Shown: positions 48,532-57,704, numbered from the stretch's first letter. The stretch is DNA of 64,000 nucleotides from Latilactobacillus fuchuensis DSM 14340 = JCM 11249 (GCF_000615805.1 NZ_BAMJ01000001.1:86402-150401); one strand, 5' to 3'. A program made the numbers and translations. Notes: generated by a model not told the origin, from the sequence alone.

Positions 48532-50599
48532 ACTTCTCCATCGCTTTCCGCAATGCGGCTGCTAACGGACTTTCAGCAGGCTCATCTTCTTGATTAACCT
48601 GTTTCAATAAACGTTGTTCTTCGTGTTTTGAAATTTTCTTTTTACGATCTTTCTTATCCATCATTTTTTCTGTCGTCCCACACGTTAAGCAGCGGAAGAA
48701 GGCACCATTTTTGCCTTCAACAATCGCCATTTTCTTATGACATTGTGGACAACGATGATTGGAAATCTTCGGATCTTTGCGGCGTCGATAATGACAATTG
48801 GTACAAACATAAATCTTGCCATCGCGGGTATTGCGTTCCTTTAGTGGATGATCACATTCCGGACATTTTTTATTGGTCAACGCAAAATCGTGATATTCAG
48901 TTTGACTCGTCTTAATTTCCGTAACTAGTTGTTTCGTCGCCGTTTCAATCTCTTGAATAAAGGCCTCAGGTTTCTTCTGACCGTGGGCAATCGCTTCGAG
49001 TGATTGTTCCCACTGACCCGTTAATTCAGGCGATACCAGGCTTTTATTGACCAATTTTAATAACTGTTGGCCTTTAGGGGTCGTCGCTAAGTGATTGCCA
49101 TTACGGGTCACCAATTCAGTCTTCACCAATTTTTCGATAATTTCTGCCCGCGTTGCTGGTGTCCCTAAACTATATTTCTCCATTTTACCGAGTAAAGTTC
49201 CTTCGGTCAGTGGCTTAGGCGCACTCGTCAGCTGTTCCTTAATCTTAAATTGACCAGGAATCGTCGCACCTTTTGACCAATCAAAAGGTTTAGTTGGCGT
49301 TTCTTCAGTGGCCTTCCAACCGGCTTCGATGATTTGAGTTTGTTTGAAGTTAAATGTGTGCTTGCCAAATTGAACCGTCGCTTTGGTGACCGCGGTAACG
49401 TGGGGTGCTGCGAATAAGCCTAAGAATCGTTCGACGATTAACCGATAAACTTTTAATTCATCGTTTGATAGTTTAGCGACCCGGGCTGGTTCTTCAGTTG
49501 GAATCAACGCGTAATGATCTGTCACTTTTTGATCATTAAAAACGGCCGGTTGCAACACTTTAGCCCCTTGGCCTAAATAGTGTTTCGCACGCGGGTCAAA
49601 CTTAACGAGTGCCGATAAGCGGTCCTTCAAAGTCGCCTTGATGTCCGTTGAGAGGTATTTGGAATCAGTCCGCGGATAACTGACGGCTTTGTGCATTTCA
49701 TACAGAGATTGAACCAATGACAACGTCTTTTTAGCGGACAAACCGTATTTGGCATTAGCCACTTGTTGTAATTCAGTTAAATCATACGGTAATGGTGCAC
49801 TTTGTGATTGTTTTTTAGTTTGAACGGCCGTCACTTGGCCCGGTTGTTGCATTAATTCTGTAACTAATTGATCAGCCTGTTCCCGACTCGTTAATTGTTG
49901 GGGATTAGCCAATTGCAATGTCGCGTTCTGACCTTGATAGTTCAACTGAATTGTATAGTAGGTTTGCGGTTTAAACCGGTTAATTTGGTCCTCAGTTTCG
50001 CGCACAAAAGCCAGCGTCGGTGTTTGAACCCGGCCCGCCGATAAGCTATCTTCATATTTAGTGGTCAACGCTCGCGTCACGTTCAAACCGATTAACCAAT
50101 CGGCTTTCCCCCGTGCTAGCGCTGAAGCGTAGAGGTTATCAAATTGTTTAGCTGGTTTCAAATGGGCAAAACCATCCTGAATCGCCTTATTAGTTTGCGA
50201 TGAAATCCAAAGCCGTTCGACCGGTTTATCAAACTTGATCCATTCCAAAATATAGCGGGCAACAGCTTCCCCCTCGCGTCCCGCATCCGTCGCGATGATT
50301 GCGCCACTAATATCTTTGCGATTAGCCAAATGACTGATTGCCTTTAATTGGCCCGTCGTTTTAGGGAGTGGTTTTAGCCCAATTTGTTTGGGAATAATCG
50401 GCAAAGTTTCTAACTGCCATTGTTGCCATTCTTTTTTGATGTCTTCCGGTAATTTAAGGGATAATAAGTGACCATACGCCCACGTGATCACGTATTGATC
50501 GCCTTCATAATATGTTTTAGTTTTTTGTGTAGTCCCCAACACTTTGGCTAGGTCTTTGGCCACACTCGGTTTTTCGGTAATTACTAATTTTTTAGTCAT
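48530..50599 (-). CDS. topB: DNA topoisomerase III-like type IA enzyme
   Basis: Single-strand passing topoisomerase. N-terminal Toprim domain (LVITEKPSVAKDLAKVLG; ATDAGREGEAVARYI), catalytic Tyr in SYPRTDSKYL, central gate domains, and two C-terminal zinc fingers (CPECDHPLKERNTRDGKIY-VCTNC and CPQCHKKMA...CLTC), then a Lys-rich tail. ATG at 50599 (MTKKLVI) follows AGGA; a frame reaching 50614 is less likely. Located between galR and a sugar operon with no functional link visible. Confidence 0.94.
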   Translation of the reverse strand: MTKKLVITEKPSVAKDLAKVLGTTQKTKTYYEGDQYVITWAYGHLLSLKLPEDIKKEWQQWQLETLPIIPKQIGLKPLPKTTGQLKAISHLANRKDISGAIIATDAGREGEAVARYILEWIKFDKPVERLWISSQTNKAIQDGFAHLKPAKQFDNLYASALARGKADWLIGLNVTRALTTKYEDSLSAGRVQTPTLAFVRETEDQINRFKPQTYYTIQLNYQGQNATLQLANPQQLTSREQADQLVTELMQQPGQVTAVQTKKQSQSAPLPYDLTELQQVANAKYGLSAKKTLSLVQSLYEMHKAVSYPRTDSKYLSTDIKATLKDRLSALVKFDPRAKHYLGQGAKVLQPAVFNDQKVTDHYALIPTEEPARVAKLSNDELKVYRLIVERFLGLFAAPHVTAVTKATVQFGKHTFNFKQTQIIEAGWKATEETPTKPFDWSKGATIPGQFKIKEQLTSAPKPLTEGTLLGKMEKYSLGTPATRAEIIEKLVKTELVTRNGNHLATTPKGQQLLKLVNKSLVSPELTGQWEQSLEAIAHGQKKPEAFIQEIETATKQLVTEIKTSQTEYHDFALTNKKCPECDHPLKERNTRDGKIYVCTNCHYRRRKDPKISNHRCPQCHKKMAIVEGKNGAFFRCLTCGTTEKMMDKKDRKKKISKHEEQRLLKQVNQEDEPAESPLAAALRKAMEK

Positions 50600-50654
50600 G
50601 CATAAAATCCTCATCGTTATTGATTTATTCTTTACTAGTATAGCCTATTTCCAC

Positions 50655-50697
50655 TAAAAAAGTACCGCCATCTGATTCACCAGATAGCGGTACGCTT
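50655..50697 (-). terminator. Terminator of the lacR operon
   Basis: Stem AAAAAAGTACCGCCATCTG / CAGATAGCGGTAC, loop ATTCAC, after the lacX-like gene. Confidence 0.8.
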
Positions 50698-50708
50698 TAG
50701 TATTATCA

Positions 50709-51572
50709 TTAAAAAATCATTTGATAGTCGAACTGCTGGCGCTGACCGACTTCAACCGTCTGATTGCCTAATTTGGTATTAATCGCTTGTTGTTGCCCAT
50801 ATTGATCTGGCAAACCGGCAAACGGTTCAATACATAAGAAATCCTCAGTCTGATTTTCCAACGTCCATAAGGCCATGTAAGGAAAATCAGCTGTTTTTAA
50901 ACTGATACTATCGGTCGTCTTCCGATTTCTAAGCGTCACAGTTGTACTAGGGCGATCAAATAAAATCAAACCATTATCAAACAACCGATGATTCAACGCG
51001 AGTTGGCCCGCTTCAAGTGCTAGACGCCCCCGTTGGCCGGATCTGAATGGTGCTGGATCAATTAAATACGTCGCTAATTCAGCCGCTTCCCCAAAATCTA
51101 AATAATAATCGTCAAATTTAGTATCTGGCACTAATGGCACGTTAAAGCCAGGATGACTGCCCAACGCAAAACTAATCGCTTGTTGATCATTATTAATCAC
51201 TTCATAGTGACAATTTAAACCGGTCGCCGTTAACGCATAAGTGACCTGCAACGTATATTTAAAGGGGAAAAGGGTCGCCGTCTCATGATTACCAACAAAA
51301 CTTAGCGTGATTTCAGTCGCGGTTTGTTCAACAACCGTCCAATCGTAATCGCGTGCAAAACCGTGTTGGGGCATTGGCCATTCTTTTTGATCAATCAAAT
51401 AATGATCATCGTTTGAGCGCCCAATTGATGGAAATAAAATGGGCGCGTGTCTTTTCCAAGCCGTTCCTTGCCACAAATAATCGAGTTCTTTCTTCTTATC
51501 CGTAATTTGCGTTAACTCAGCGCCTTTAGGATTGATGGTGACCAAAAAATGATCAGATTCAATTTTTAACAT
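50709..51572 (-). CDS. LacX-like aldose 1-epimerase family protein
   Basis: 287-aa beta-sandwich sugar epimerase-like protein of the LacX group, which accompanies tagatose-6-phosphate genes. Motifs: PKGAELTQITDKKKELDYLWQG, PILFPSIGRSNDDHY, PQHGFARDYDW with the conserved His, ALGSHPGFNVPL with the second. Exact substrate is not established for LacX. Last gene of lacR-lacA-lacB-lacD-DUF4867-lacX. Confidence 0.87.
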   Translation of the reverse strand: MLKIESDHFLVTINPKGAELTQITDKKKELDYLWQGTAWKRHAPILFPSIGRSNDDHYLIDQKEWPMPQHGFARDYDWTVVEQTATEITLSFVGNHETATLFPFKYTLQVTYALTATGLNCHYEVINNDQQAISFALGSHPGFNVPLVPDTKFDDYYLDFGEAAELATYLIDPAPFRSGQRGRLALEAGQLALNHRLFDNGLILFDRPSTTVTLRNRKTTDSISLKTADFPYMALWTLENQTEDFLCIEPFAGLPDQYGQQQAINTKLGNQTVEVGQRQQFDYQMIF

Positions 51573-51592
51573 ATTACTTATCCTCTTAATCT

Positions 51593-52270
51593 CTATATTT
51601 TTAATGGGTTTAGTCGAATCAATTCACCAACGACGCCCACTTGAATGCCTTGTTTAATTTTATCAGTCCGCGACGCATGAACCAATTGAAATTTATTTTG
51701 TTTAACGATTCGCTGGTTGGTCGTGTTTAACGATTGTTCGAACGGTTGGTTGGTCCCTGCCAGTAACATTACAATCATCTTAAATCCCGTTGACCAGACT
51801 TTGATTGGACTGTAATGTAGCGTATCGCTATAAAATTCAACAACGGTGCCCGCCGGAATATAAAACAGGAGTCCTTCTTGTCGTGGGTTAAATTGACCCG
51901 TTTTTTCCAAAGAAGCCCGTTTGCCTAACACCATCACGACATCAGTCAATATAACGTTAACCTCACTACCTTGATGGTATTCAATCGCTGAAAAGTCGCT
52001 TGTCTGGCCCGTACATTCACCCGCTTCAATCGGCATCCCCGCAAAGACATCCCGACCAATTTGCTGAATCATCGCTAATGATTCTAATGCTGGATTGCTC
52101 GGCACATATTGATTATCTTGCGGATCAACCCGCACATTTTGGCCCATCCATTGTTCAATTTCAGTTAAATCATATTGAGAATAAACAAGTCCAAATTGAG
52201 CGAAGCGCGGATCATTGATGCTTAAAATCTGATAATCTGGATTAATTTGTTTTAAAGCCGCTAATGTCAT
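51593..52270 (-). CDS. DUF4867 family protein (sugar-operon cupin-like)
   Basis: About 225 aa, soluble, mostly beta strand; looks like a cupin/barrel (EGECTGQTSD-like GECTGQTSDFSAIEYHQGSEVNVI; VLGKRASLEK; VEFYSDTLHYSPIKVW). It matches the DUF4867 type found in tagatose/galactose-6-phosphate operons. Function unknown; a sugar-phosphate isomerase role is possible. Start ATG at 52270 or TTG at 52276, with AAAGGGA upstream. Confidence 0.78.
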   Translation of the reverse strand: MTLAALKQINPDYQILSINDPRFAQFGLVYSQYDLTEIEQWMGQNVRVDPQDNQYVPSNPALESLAMIQQIGRDVFAGMPIEAGECTGQTSDFSAIEYHQGSEVNVILTDVVMVLGKRASLEKTGQFNPRQEGLLFYIPAGTVVEFYSDTLHYSPIKVWSTGFKMIVMLLAGTNQPFEQSLNTTNQRIVKQNKFQLVHASRTDKIKQGIQVGVVGELIRLNPLKI

Positions 52271-52304
52271 GTCCAACGCATCCCTTTCTCAAACAATTAC
52301 TTCA

Positions 52305-52344
52305 CTAAAAAACGACGCCTTTGACCTATCAAGGTGCCGTTTTT
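52305..52344 (-). terminator. Hairpin after lacD (attenuating terminator)
   Basis: AAAAAACG.CGCCTTTGA ... TCAAGGTGCCGTTTTT, between lacD and the DUF4867 gene; may lower expression of the last two genes. Confidence 0.75.
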
Positions 52345-52362
52345 AGTGACAATTAACTGTCC

Positions 52363-53340
52363 TTATTGCACTTTACTAAACCAAGATGTTGCCGTTCTAT
52401 TTAAAACTGAATTTAACGTTTCAATATTCTGCTTACCAGTGGTTTGCAACCATTGACGGCCTGCTGCTTCACTACTGGCAAAAGGTTCAATGCCATTTTT
52501 CCAAGTTGCTCGTCCACAAAGCACCCCATTAAACTGTGCATCTGCTTCGTGCGCCAATTCAAGTGTTGCTTGGAATAATGCGGCGGTCACTCCCGCACTT
52601 AAAAAGATATACGGTAACGTTGTCGCGTCACTTTGGGCTTTAAATAAAGCCATCGCTTGTGCTTGTGTATAGACGACTTCACGATCTTCATTGAACCCTT
52701 CAACGTAGGCCATATTAACCGGCACTTCCACTTTCAAGACATCAATATTGTATTGTGCTTTTGAAAATTCTGTCATCATTTCAAGTACTTTATGTGGTTT
52801 AACTTTAGCGTATTCGACCCCTTTGACATCCTCATTGGTCGCATCATAGGACACCAGCTCACAAAAGAATGGTAAATCTTCTGCCAAACATTCGTCGCCA
52901 ATCCGCTCGACAAAGGCTTGTTTCTGATCATTAATTGCTTTTGCTTCATCCACATCGTAATACAACAAGAATTTAATTGAATCCGCTCCGGCCGCCTTTA
53001 ATCGCTTGACTGACCATTCTGAAATTAAATCGGGTAAGCGCCCAGGTGTACTGACATCGTAACCCGTTTTTTCGTAGGCGACTAATAGACCCGTTCCGTC
53101 AGCTCGGACCTTAGCTGCTGGTAACCCGTATTCTGGATCCAATAAAATAGCCGAAGCATACGGTGTTAACTCTGAAGAAATCGCTTCTTTAAAAGCAACA
53201 ATATCCTCTTCATTCGCGGGTTGCTTCGCCGCTGCAGCTAACATTTTTTTCAAAGAACCCCGTTGATCAATTGCTAACGCAGCGATTACGCCTGCTTCAT
53301 TCGACATTTTCTTTAATAATGCGATTTTATTTGGTGTCAT
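52363..53340 (-). CDS. lacD: Tagatose 1,6-bisphosphate aldolase
   Basis: Class I-type aldolase cleaving tagatose 1,6-bisphosphate to DHAP and glyceraldehyde 3-phosphate. 325 aa, matching LacD: LAIDQRGSLKKML near the start, SAILLDPEYGLPAA, VKFLLYYDVDE-like SIKFLLYYDVDE, VLKVEVPVN with the Schiff-base Lys, LSAGVTAALF, GVLCGRATWKNG. ATG at 53340 after AGAAGGG. Needs LacC (tagatose-6-phosphate kinase) product, but no lacC is in this operon. Confidence 0.95.
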   Translation of the reverse strand: MTPNKIALLKKMSNEAGVIAALAIDQRGSLKKMLAAAAKQPANEEDIVAFKEAISSELTPYASAILLDPEYGLPAAKVRADGTGLLVAYEKTGYDVSTPGRLPDLISEWSVKRLKAAGADSIKFLLYYDVDEAKAINDQKQAFVERIGDECLAEDLPFFCELVSYDATNEDVKGVEYAKVKPHKVLEMMTEFSKAQYNIDVLKVEVPVNMAYVEGFNEDREVVYTQAQAMALFKAQSDATTLPYIFLSAGVTAALFQATLELAHEADAQFNGVLCGRATWKNGIEPFASSEAAGRQWLQTTGKQNIETLNSVLNRTATSWFSKVQ

Positions 53341-53387
53341 TTTTTCACCCTTCTTATCGTGATTGATTAGCTACCATGGCAATCCTT

Positions 53388-53905
53388 TTAATCGTGATAA
53401 TAACCTTGCGCCCACAAATCATTTTCACGATCGAAAAAGTGCGGGTTATCGTGTTGCTCTGGATTATCTGGTTCTAGAGCATCAATCTTAGCAATCAGTT
53501 CAGCATCTGCTGGTTGCGCTAAATATTTAGCATCTACGAAAGCGCGTACAATTTCCTCCGCTAAATGTTCACCCACAACCGCACCCCCAAAACTAATCAC
53601 ATTCGCATTCAAATGTTCTTTGGCGTATTTAGCGCGATTGGATCCGCCACTAAAGCTGCGCGGACCCCTTTATTTTTATCAGCAGCAGTCGAGATTCCAA
53701 CACCCGTTCCGCATAAAACGACCCCTAAGTCCGCTTTTTGATCTCGTACTAAATCAGCGACCATCAACCCATACATCGGATAATGGGTCCGTGTATTGTC
53801 GTGCGTGCCAACATCAATCACTTCATGGCCGTTCGCTTTTAAAAAGTCAGAAATTTGCATCTTGACCGCTGTCACAATATGATCGTTTCCAATTGCAATT
53901 CTCAT
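53388..53905 (-). pseudogene. lacB: Galactose-6-phosphate isomerase subunit LacB, frameshifted
   Basis: Would form the LacAB isomerase with LacA. The first frame (ATG at 53905 after GGAGG) gives LacB sequence [21 protein letters not shown] through VRAALVADP, then runs into ALNTPKNI and a stop. The second frame resumes at [17 protein letters not shown] and continues to the normal end. Adding one base near 53633-53641 (CCAATCGCG, perhaps once CCAAATCGCG) restores the whole 170-odd-aa protein. No slippery sequence is present. Real mutation or assembly error. Confidence 0.85.
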
Positions 53906-53922
53906 TAGTTCATCCTCCAAAC

Positions 53923-54351
53923 TTAGATTAATTTCTCTAACATGTCTAAACGAATTTGATGGCGCCCACCAGCGTATTCAACACTGAGATATTCGTCAAC
54001 GATTGCTTCGGCTAATTTAGGACCCACTAAGCCCGCTCCGATGGCAATTGCTTTAGCCCCATTATGTTCAGTCGTCATGTGTGCGGTGTTTTCTTCAGTG
54101 ACATTCGCTGTCACCATACCGTGAATTTTGTTACTCGCCATGGCCGAACCTAATCCAAATTGATCAAACATAATCCCACGGTCTGCCGACCCTTTTAAAA
54201 CAGCTTCACTAACCAGCACTGATGAATCAACAAAATCAGCCGCTGGACTTGGTGTTAAATCAAGGACTTCTAAAGATTTTTCTTCCAAATAGGCTTTAAT
54301 ATATTCCTTTAAATCAAAACCAGCTTGATCTGTCGCGATTGCAATTTTCAT
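53923..54351 (-). CDS. lacA: Galactose-6-phosphate isomerase subunit LacA
   Basis: RpiB/LacA-LacB family isomerase subunit (142 aa) converting galactose 6-phosphate to tagatose 6-phosphate with LacB. Starts [18 protein letters not shown], with [20 protein letters not shown] holding the phosphate-binding loop and [20 protein letters not shown] at 54351 is 8 bases after GGAG; a GTG three codons upstream is inside that site. 17 bases before lacB. Confidence 0.93.
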   Translation of the reverse strand: MKIAIATDQAGFDLKEYIKAYLEEKSLEVLDLTPSPAADFVDSSVLVSEAVLKGSADRGIMFDQFGLGSAMASNKIHGMVTANVTEENTAHMTTEHNGAKAIAIGAGLVGPKLAEAIVDEYLSVEYAGGRHQIRLDMLEKLI

Positions 54352-54369
54352 CAATATCACTCCAATTTT

Positions 54370-55125
54370 TTATTTAACTAATTTAGTAAATTGCCCATAT
54401 TGCTCTAATTCTTCATTAGTGATTGACTGGTCAGTCACCAAGACGTCTATATCGTATAGATTATAGAATTGGTAAAAATCATCCCGATTTAATTTACTTG
54501 AATCCGCCAGAATAATTTTTTGTTGCGCATTATTTAATGCAATCCCTTGGGTCCGCCCCTCTTCCGCACTTGCGTTCATCACGGCTTCGTTATGAATCCC
54601 ATTGACCCCAATAAAGGCTTTATCAAACTTTAATGATTCCAGTGTCGAATTCGCTAAGTTACCAATAAAGGCCCCCGAACGATTTCGATAAGTCCCACCA
54701 ATTAAAACTAATTCCCAATTCGCGTTTCGGGTTTGAATACTTTCAAAAACGGGCAAACTATTGGTCACAACGCGCAGTTGGTTAACTTGAATCGATTGGG
54801 CCAACAATTCAAGCGTTGTACCAGACCCGATAAAAACAGTCTCCTCCTCCGCCACAAATTGGGCCCCTAATTTAGCAATGGCCCTTTTTTCATCAATATG
54901 CATTTCACGCTTTTCAATATGTGACGGTTCGTACAACGTCGAGCCTTTAATACTTTGGGCACCCCCATGAATTCGAATTAATTTGCCACTATTATTTAAT
55001 TCATCCAAATCGCGACGAATGGTCATGTCAGAAACTTGTAAAGCGTCAATTAATTCAGTAGTGGTTACCAATCCTGCAGTATTAACCATCTCTAAGATCG
55101 CGACAAGCCGTTCACGTTTTAACAT
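54370..55125 (-). CDS. lacR: LacR-like DeoR-family regulator
   Basis: DeoR-family repressor: N-terminal winged helix (MLKRERLVAILEMVNTAGLVTTTELIDALQVSDMTIRRDLDEL) and a sugar-phosphate sensor domain (FIGSGTTLELLAQ; VVTNSLPV; DKAFIGVNGI). The start is ATG at 55125 after AAGGGG; a frame reaching 55164 is rejected. Faces the PTS operon and likely controls both directions, with galactose- or tagatose-6-phosphate as probable inducer. Confidence 0.9.
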   Translation of the reverse strand: MLKRERLVAILEMVNTAGLVTTTELIDALQVSDMTIRRDLDELNNSGKLIRIHGGAQSIKGSTLYEPSHIEKREMHIDEKRAIAKLGAQFVAEEETVFIGSGTTLELLAQSIQVNQLRVVTNSLPVFESIQTRNANWELVLIGGTYRNRSGAFIGNLANSTLESLKFDKAFIGVNGIHNEAVMNASAEEGRTQGIALNNAQQKIILADSSKLNRDDFYQFYNLYDIDVLVTDQSITNEELEQYGQFTKLVK

Positions 55126-55148
55126 CCAATCACCCCTTTGTTCGTTAA

Positions 55149-55163
55149 TGTTCGTTTCAAACA
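55149..55163. promoter_or_regulatory. Candidate LacR operator on the lacR side
   Basis: Near-palindrome TGTTCGTTTCAAACA just downstream of the lacR -10. It contains CAAACA(T), shared with the repeat ahead of the PTS genes. Confidence 0.45.
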
Positions 55164-55164
55164 T

Positions 55165-55193
55165 AAATTAACATTTAAATTTAGTGAAGTCAA
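55165..55193 (-). promoter_or_regulatory. Promoter of lacR operon
   Basis: Minus strand TTGACT, 17 bases, TAATTT, about 40 bases ahead of lacR. Confidence 0.7.
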
Positions 55194-55301
55194 GCACACT
55201 TAACCGTTGTTTTGATAATCGCCTAGTAACCCATTTGTTTCAATGATATTTCACCTGGCTTAATCCCTTAAAAATCAACAAATTAAATTTTTAGCAAGTG
55301 G

Positions 55302-55330
55302 TTGACAACGGCCAAGAAAGCGTTTACTAT
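55302..55330 (+). promoter_or_regulatory. Promoter of the PTS operon with overlapping cre
   Basis: TTGACA, 17 bases, TACTAT. The cre AGAAAGCGTTTACT (55315-55328; 13/14 to consensus counting W at the last base) overlaps the -10, so CcpA should repress directly. Confidence 0.8.
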
Positions 55331-55338
55331 TTGATTTG

Positions 55339-55363
55339 TAAACATTACCAAACATTATCAAAC
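55339..55363. promoter_or_regulatory. Candidate LacR operator on the PTS side
   Basis: Direct repeats of AAACATTA at roughly 11-base spacing (TAAACATTACC, AAACATTATC, AAAC), directly after the PTS -10; fits DeoR-type binding. Confidence 0.5.
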
Positions 55364-55391
55364 TTTTGCAACCAGAAATGGAGGTGATAAC

Positions 55392-55883
55392 ATGCAACCT
55401 AAACTTTCTACGACTACTTTATTTCAACCAGAAACAATCTACACGAGTACAGCGACTAGTCAGGTTGAAGTTTTCAAAGAGATTGCGCAAAAACTTTATC
55501 AACGAAACCTTGTAACCGCAAGTTTTGTTAATAATTTGATTGATCGTGAAATCCATTACCCAACCGGAATGGACTTATCCGTTATTTCTAGTCATTATCC
55601 TAACATTGCGATTCCACATACTGAATGTGAATTTGTCAAAACCCGGCGTATTATTCCGGTTAAACTTATCAATCCACTAACCTTCCACAGTATGATTGCA
55701 CCTGCTTCAACCCTAGAGGTCCATTTCTTATTCATGATTTTAAATGATGATCCAGAGGGCCAAGTAAACGTCCTTGCTCAAATTATGGACTTTATTAGTC
55801 AAACCCCATCTGATCAATTAGAACACTTTTTCAAATTAACAACACCAAATGAAATCTATCAATTTTTGAATCAAAACTTTTAA
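55392..55883 (+). CDS. PTS enzyme IIA, galactitol family
   Basis: Phosphocarrier of the galactitol (Gat) PTS family, 163 aa, PTS_EIIA type-2 fold. Phosphorylated His in NIAIPHTECEFV. ATG at 55392 after GGAGGTGA. First gene of IIA-IIB-IIC operon opposite lacR. Family members carry galactitol, galactose or related sugars; beside LacAB/LacD, galactose entering as galactose 6-phosphate is the likeliest role (inference). Confidence 0.9.
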   Translation: MQPKLSTTTLFQPETIYTSTATSQVEVFKEIAQKLYQRNLVTASFVNNLIDREIHYPTGMDLSVISSHYPNIAIPHTECEFVKTRRIIPVKLINPLTFHSMIAPASTLEVHFLFMILNDDPEGQVNVLAQIMDFISQTPSDQLEHFFKLTTPNEIYQFLNQNF

Positions 55884-55908
55884 TACAATTATCGAGGAGG
55901 AATTTATA

Positions 55909-56208
55909 ATGATTAAAATTTTAGCAGCTTGTGGTGCTGGTGTTAATTCAAGTCATCAAATTAAAGACGCTTTAGAAACAGAAATGGGTAATCGCGGTTA
56001 TGAAGTCACCGCTGATGCTGTCATGGTTAAAGATATCACAGAAGAAATGATGGCTCATTATGATATTTTTACGCCAATCGCGGCAACCGATCTAGGCTTT
56101 GATCCTAAAATCCCGGTCATTGATGCTGGCCCAATTCTATACCGGATGCCTGCTATGGCTGAACCCGTTTATGATCAAGTTGAAGAAGCCATTAAAGCAA
56201 TGAAGTAA
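55909..56208 (+). CDS. PTS enzyme IIB, galactitol family
   Basis: 99-aa phosphotransfer subunit that hands phosphate from IIA to the sugar at IIC. Active-site Cys8 in KILAACGAGVNSSHQ, the Gat-type P-loop. GAGGAGG ribosome site before ATG at 55909, 25 bases after the IIA gene. Confidence 0.92.
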   Translation: MIKILAACGAGVNSSHQIKDALETEMGNRGYEVTADAVMVKDITEEMMAHYDIFTPIAATDLGFDPKIPVIDAGPILYRMPAMAEPVYDQVEEAIKAMK

Positions 56209-56246
56209 CGATTCCTGTTGTCCTATTAATTTAAGGAGATGTACCT

Positions 56247-57653
56247 ATGTCAACTATCATTCATTTTGCCAATACCGTTTTCCAACCCATTATTGATCTT
56301 GGGGCTGCACCGATGATGATGATTGTTTTAACGCTGATTGCTCTTATCTTTAAGGTTAAATTCTCAAAAGCCCTAGAAGGTGGTATCAAACTCGCCATTG
56401 CTTTAACTGCGATTGGAGCGGTTATCGGCGTCCTCACATCTTCATTCCAGGATGCTCTAACTGCTTTTGTCAGATCAACCGGTATTAATCTATCGGCCAC
56501 CGATGTTGGATGGGCACCTTTAGCAACCATTACTTGGGGCTCACCATACACCCTTTATTTCTTATTAATTATGGTGATTGTCAACATCATCATGCTCGTT
56601 ATGAAGAAAACCAATACATTAGACGTTGATATCTTTGATATTTGGCATTTAGCTTTTGTTGGTCTCTTTTCAATCTACTGTGGCGCTAACTTATTAATTG
56701 CAACATTACTAGTAATCTTCATTGGCGTCTTAAAAATCATTAACTCTGATTTAATGAAACCAACCTTTAATGACTTGCTAAATGCACCAGAATCAAATCC
56801 CATGACAACCACTCATATGAATTATATGATGAATCCCGTCATCATGGTTTTTGACAAGATTTTTGATAAACTGTTTCCTTGGTTGGACAAATACGATTTT
56901 GATGCCGCTAAGTTAAATAAAAAAATTGGCTTTTGGGGTAGTAAATTCGCCATTGGGATTTATTTAGGGATCTTTATTGGTTTACTATCCGGCCAAGGTC
57001 CTAAAGAAATATTTACGCTATCATTTACGGCCGCATTCTGTTTGGAATTATTCTCATTAATCGGTTCATGGTTCATCGCTGCCGTTGAACCACTCTCTCA
57101 AGGAATTACTAATTTTGCTAATGGCAAATTAAAAGGTCGGAAGTTAAACGTCGGCTTAGACTGGCCATTTATTGCTGGTCGTGCTGAAGTTTGGGCAGCC
57201 GCTAACGTTTTAGCCCCTATTATGTTGTTAGAAGCATTAGTCTTACCTGGCAACAAATTATTACCACTTGGTGGGATTATCGCTATGGGGGTTACACCTG
57301 CATTGTTAGTCGTTACACGTGGTAAAGTCATTCGGATGATTATTATCGGTGCCTTAGAGTTACCAATCTTCCTTTGGGCTGGTACATTATCCGCACCATT
57401 CGTTACTGCCACTGCTAAAGCAGTCGGTGCTTTCCCTAAAGGGATTTCTCAAAATGCTTTAATTTCACATACCACGATGGAAGGTCCTATCGAAAAATTC
57501 TTAGGTTACCTTGTTGGTAATGCCAGCCAAGGCGATATTAAATTTATTCTTTACGCACTTGGCGCTTTAGCATTATACCTACTCATCTTTATCTGGTATG
57601 CTTTCCAAATGAAGAAACGTAACGCTGAATACGCTGCTAAAGCTGCTAAATAG
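56247..57653 (+). CDS. PTS enzyme IIC, galactitol family
   Basis: 468-aa sugar-translocating membrane subunit of the GatC family with about eleven hydrophobic segments. Conserved patterns: GGIKLAIALTAIGAVIGVL, LAFVGLFSIYCGANLLIATL, FANGKLKGRKLNVGLDWPF and LGGIIAMGVTPALLVVTRGKVIRM. Completes the IIA-IIB-IIC operon. Confidence 0.92.
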   Translation: MSTIIHFANTVFQPIIDLGAAPMMMIVLTLIALIFKVKFSKALEGGIKLAIALTAIGAVIGVLTSSFQDALTAFVRSTGINLSATDVGWAPLATITWGSPYTLYFLLIMVIVNIIMLVMKKTNTLDVDIFDIWHLAFVGLFSIYCGANLLIATLLVIFIGVLKIINSDLMKPTFNDLLNAPESNPMTTTHMNYMMNPVIMVFDKIFDKLFPWLDKYDFDAAKLNKKIGFWGSKFAIGIYLGIFIGLLSGQGPKEIFTLSFTAAFCLELFSLIGSWFIAAVEPLSQGITNFANGKLKGRKLNVGLDWPFIAGRAEVWAAANVLAPIMLLEALVLPGNKLLPLGGIIAMGVTPALLVVTRGKVIRMIIIGALELPIFLWAGTLSAPFVTATAKAVGAFPKGISQNALISHTTMEGPIEKFLGYLVGNASQGDIKFILYALGALALYLLIFIWYAFQMKKRNAEYAAKAAK

Positions 57654-57660
57654 TAGCACC

Positions 57661-57700
57661 CAAAGACGCCTCAAGTATTTAAACTTGAGGCGCCTTTTTT
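57661..57700. terminator. Bidirectional terminator between PTS operon and xylB
   Basis: Stem AAAGACGCCTCAAGT / ACTTGAGGCGCCTTTT with loop ATTTAA and T6 for the PTS operon. Confidence 0.88.
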
Positions 57701-57704
57701 GATC

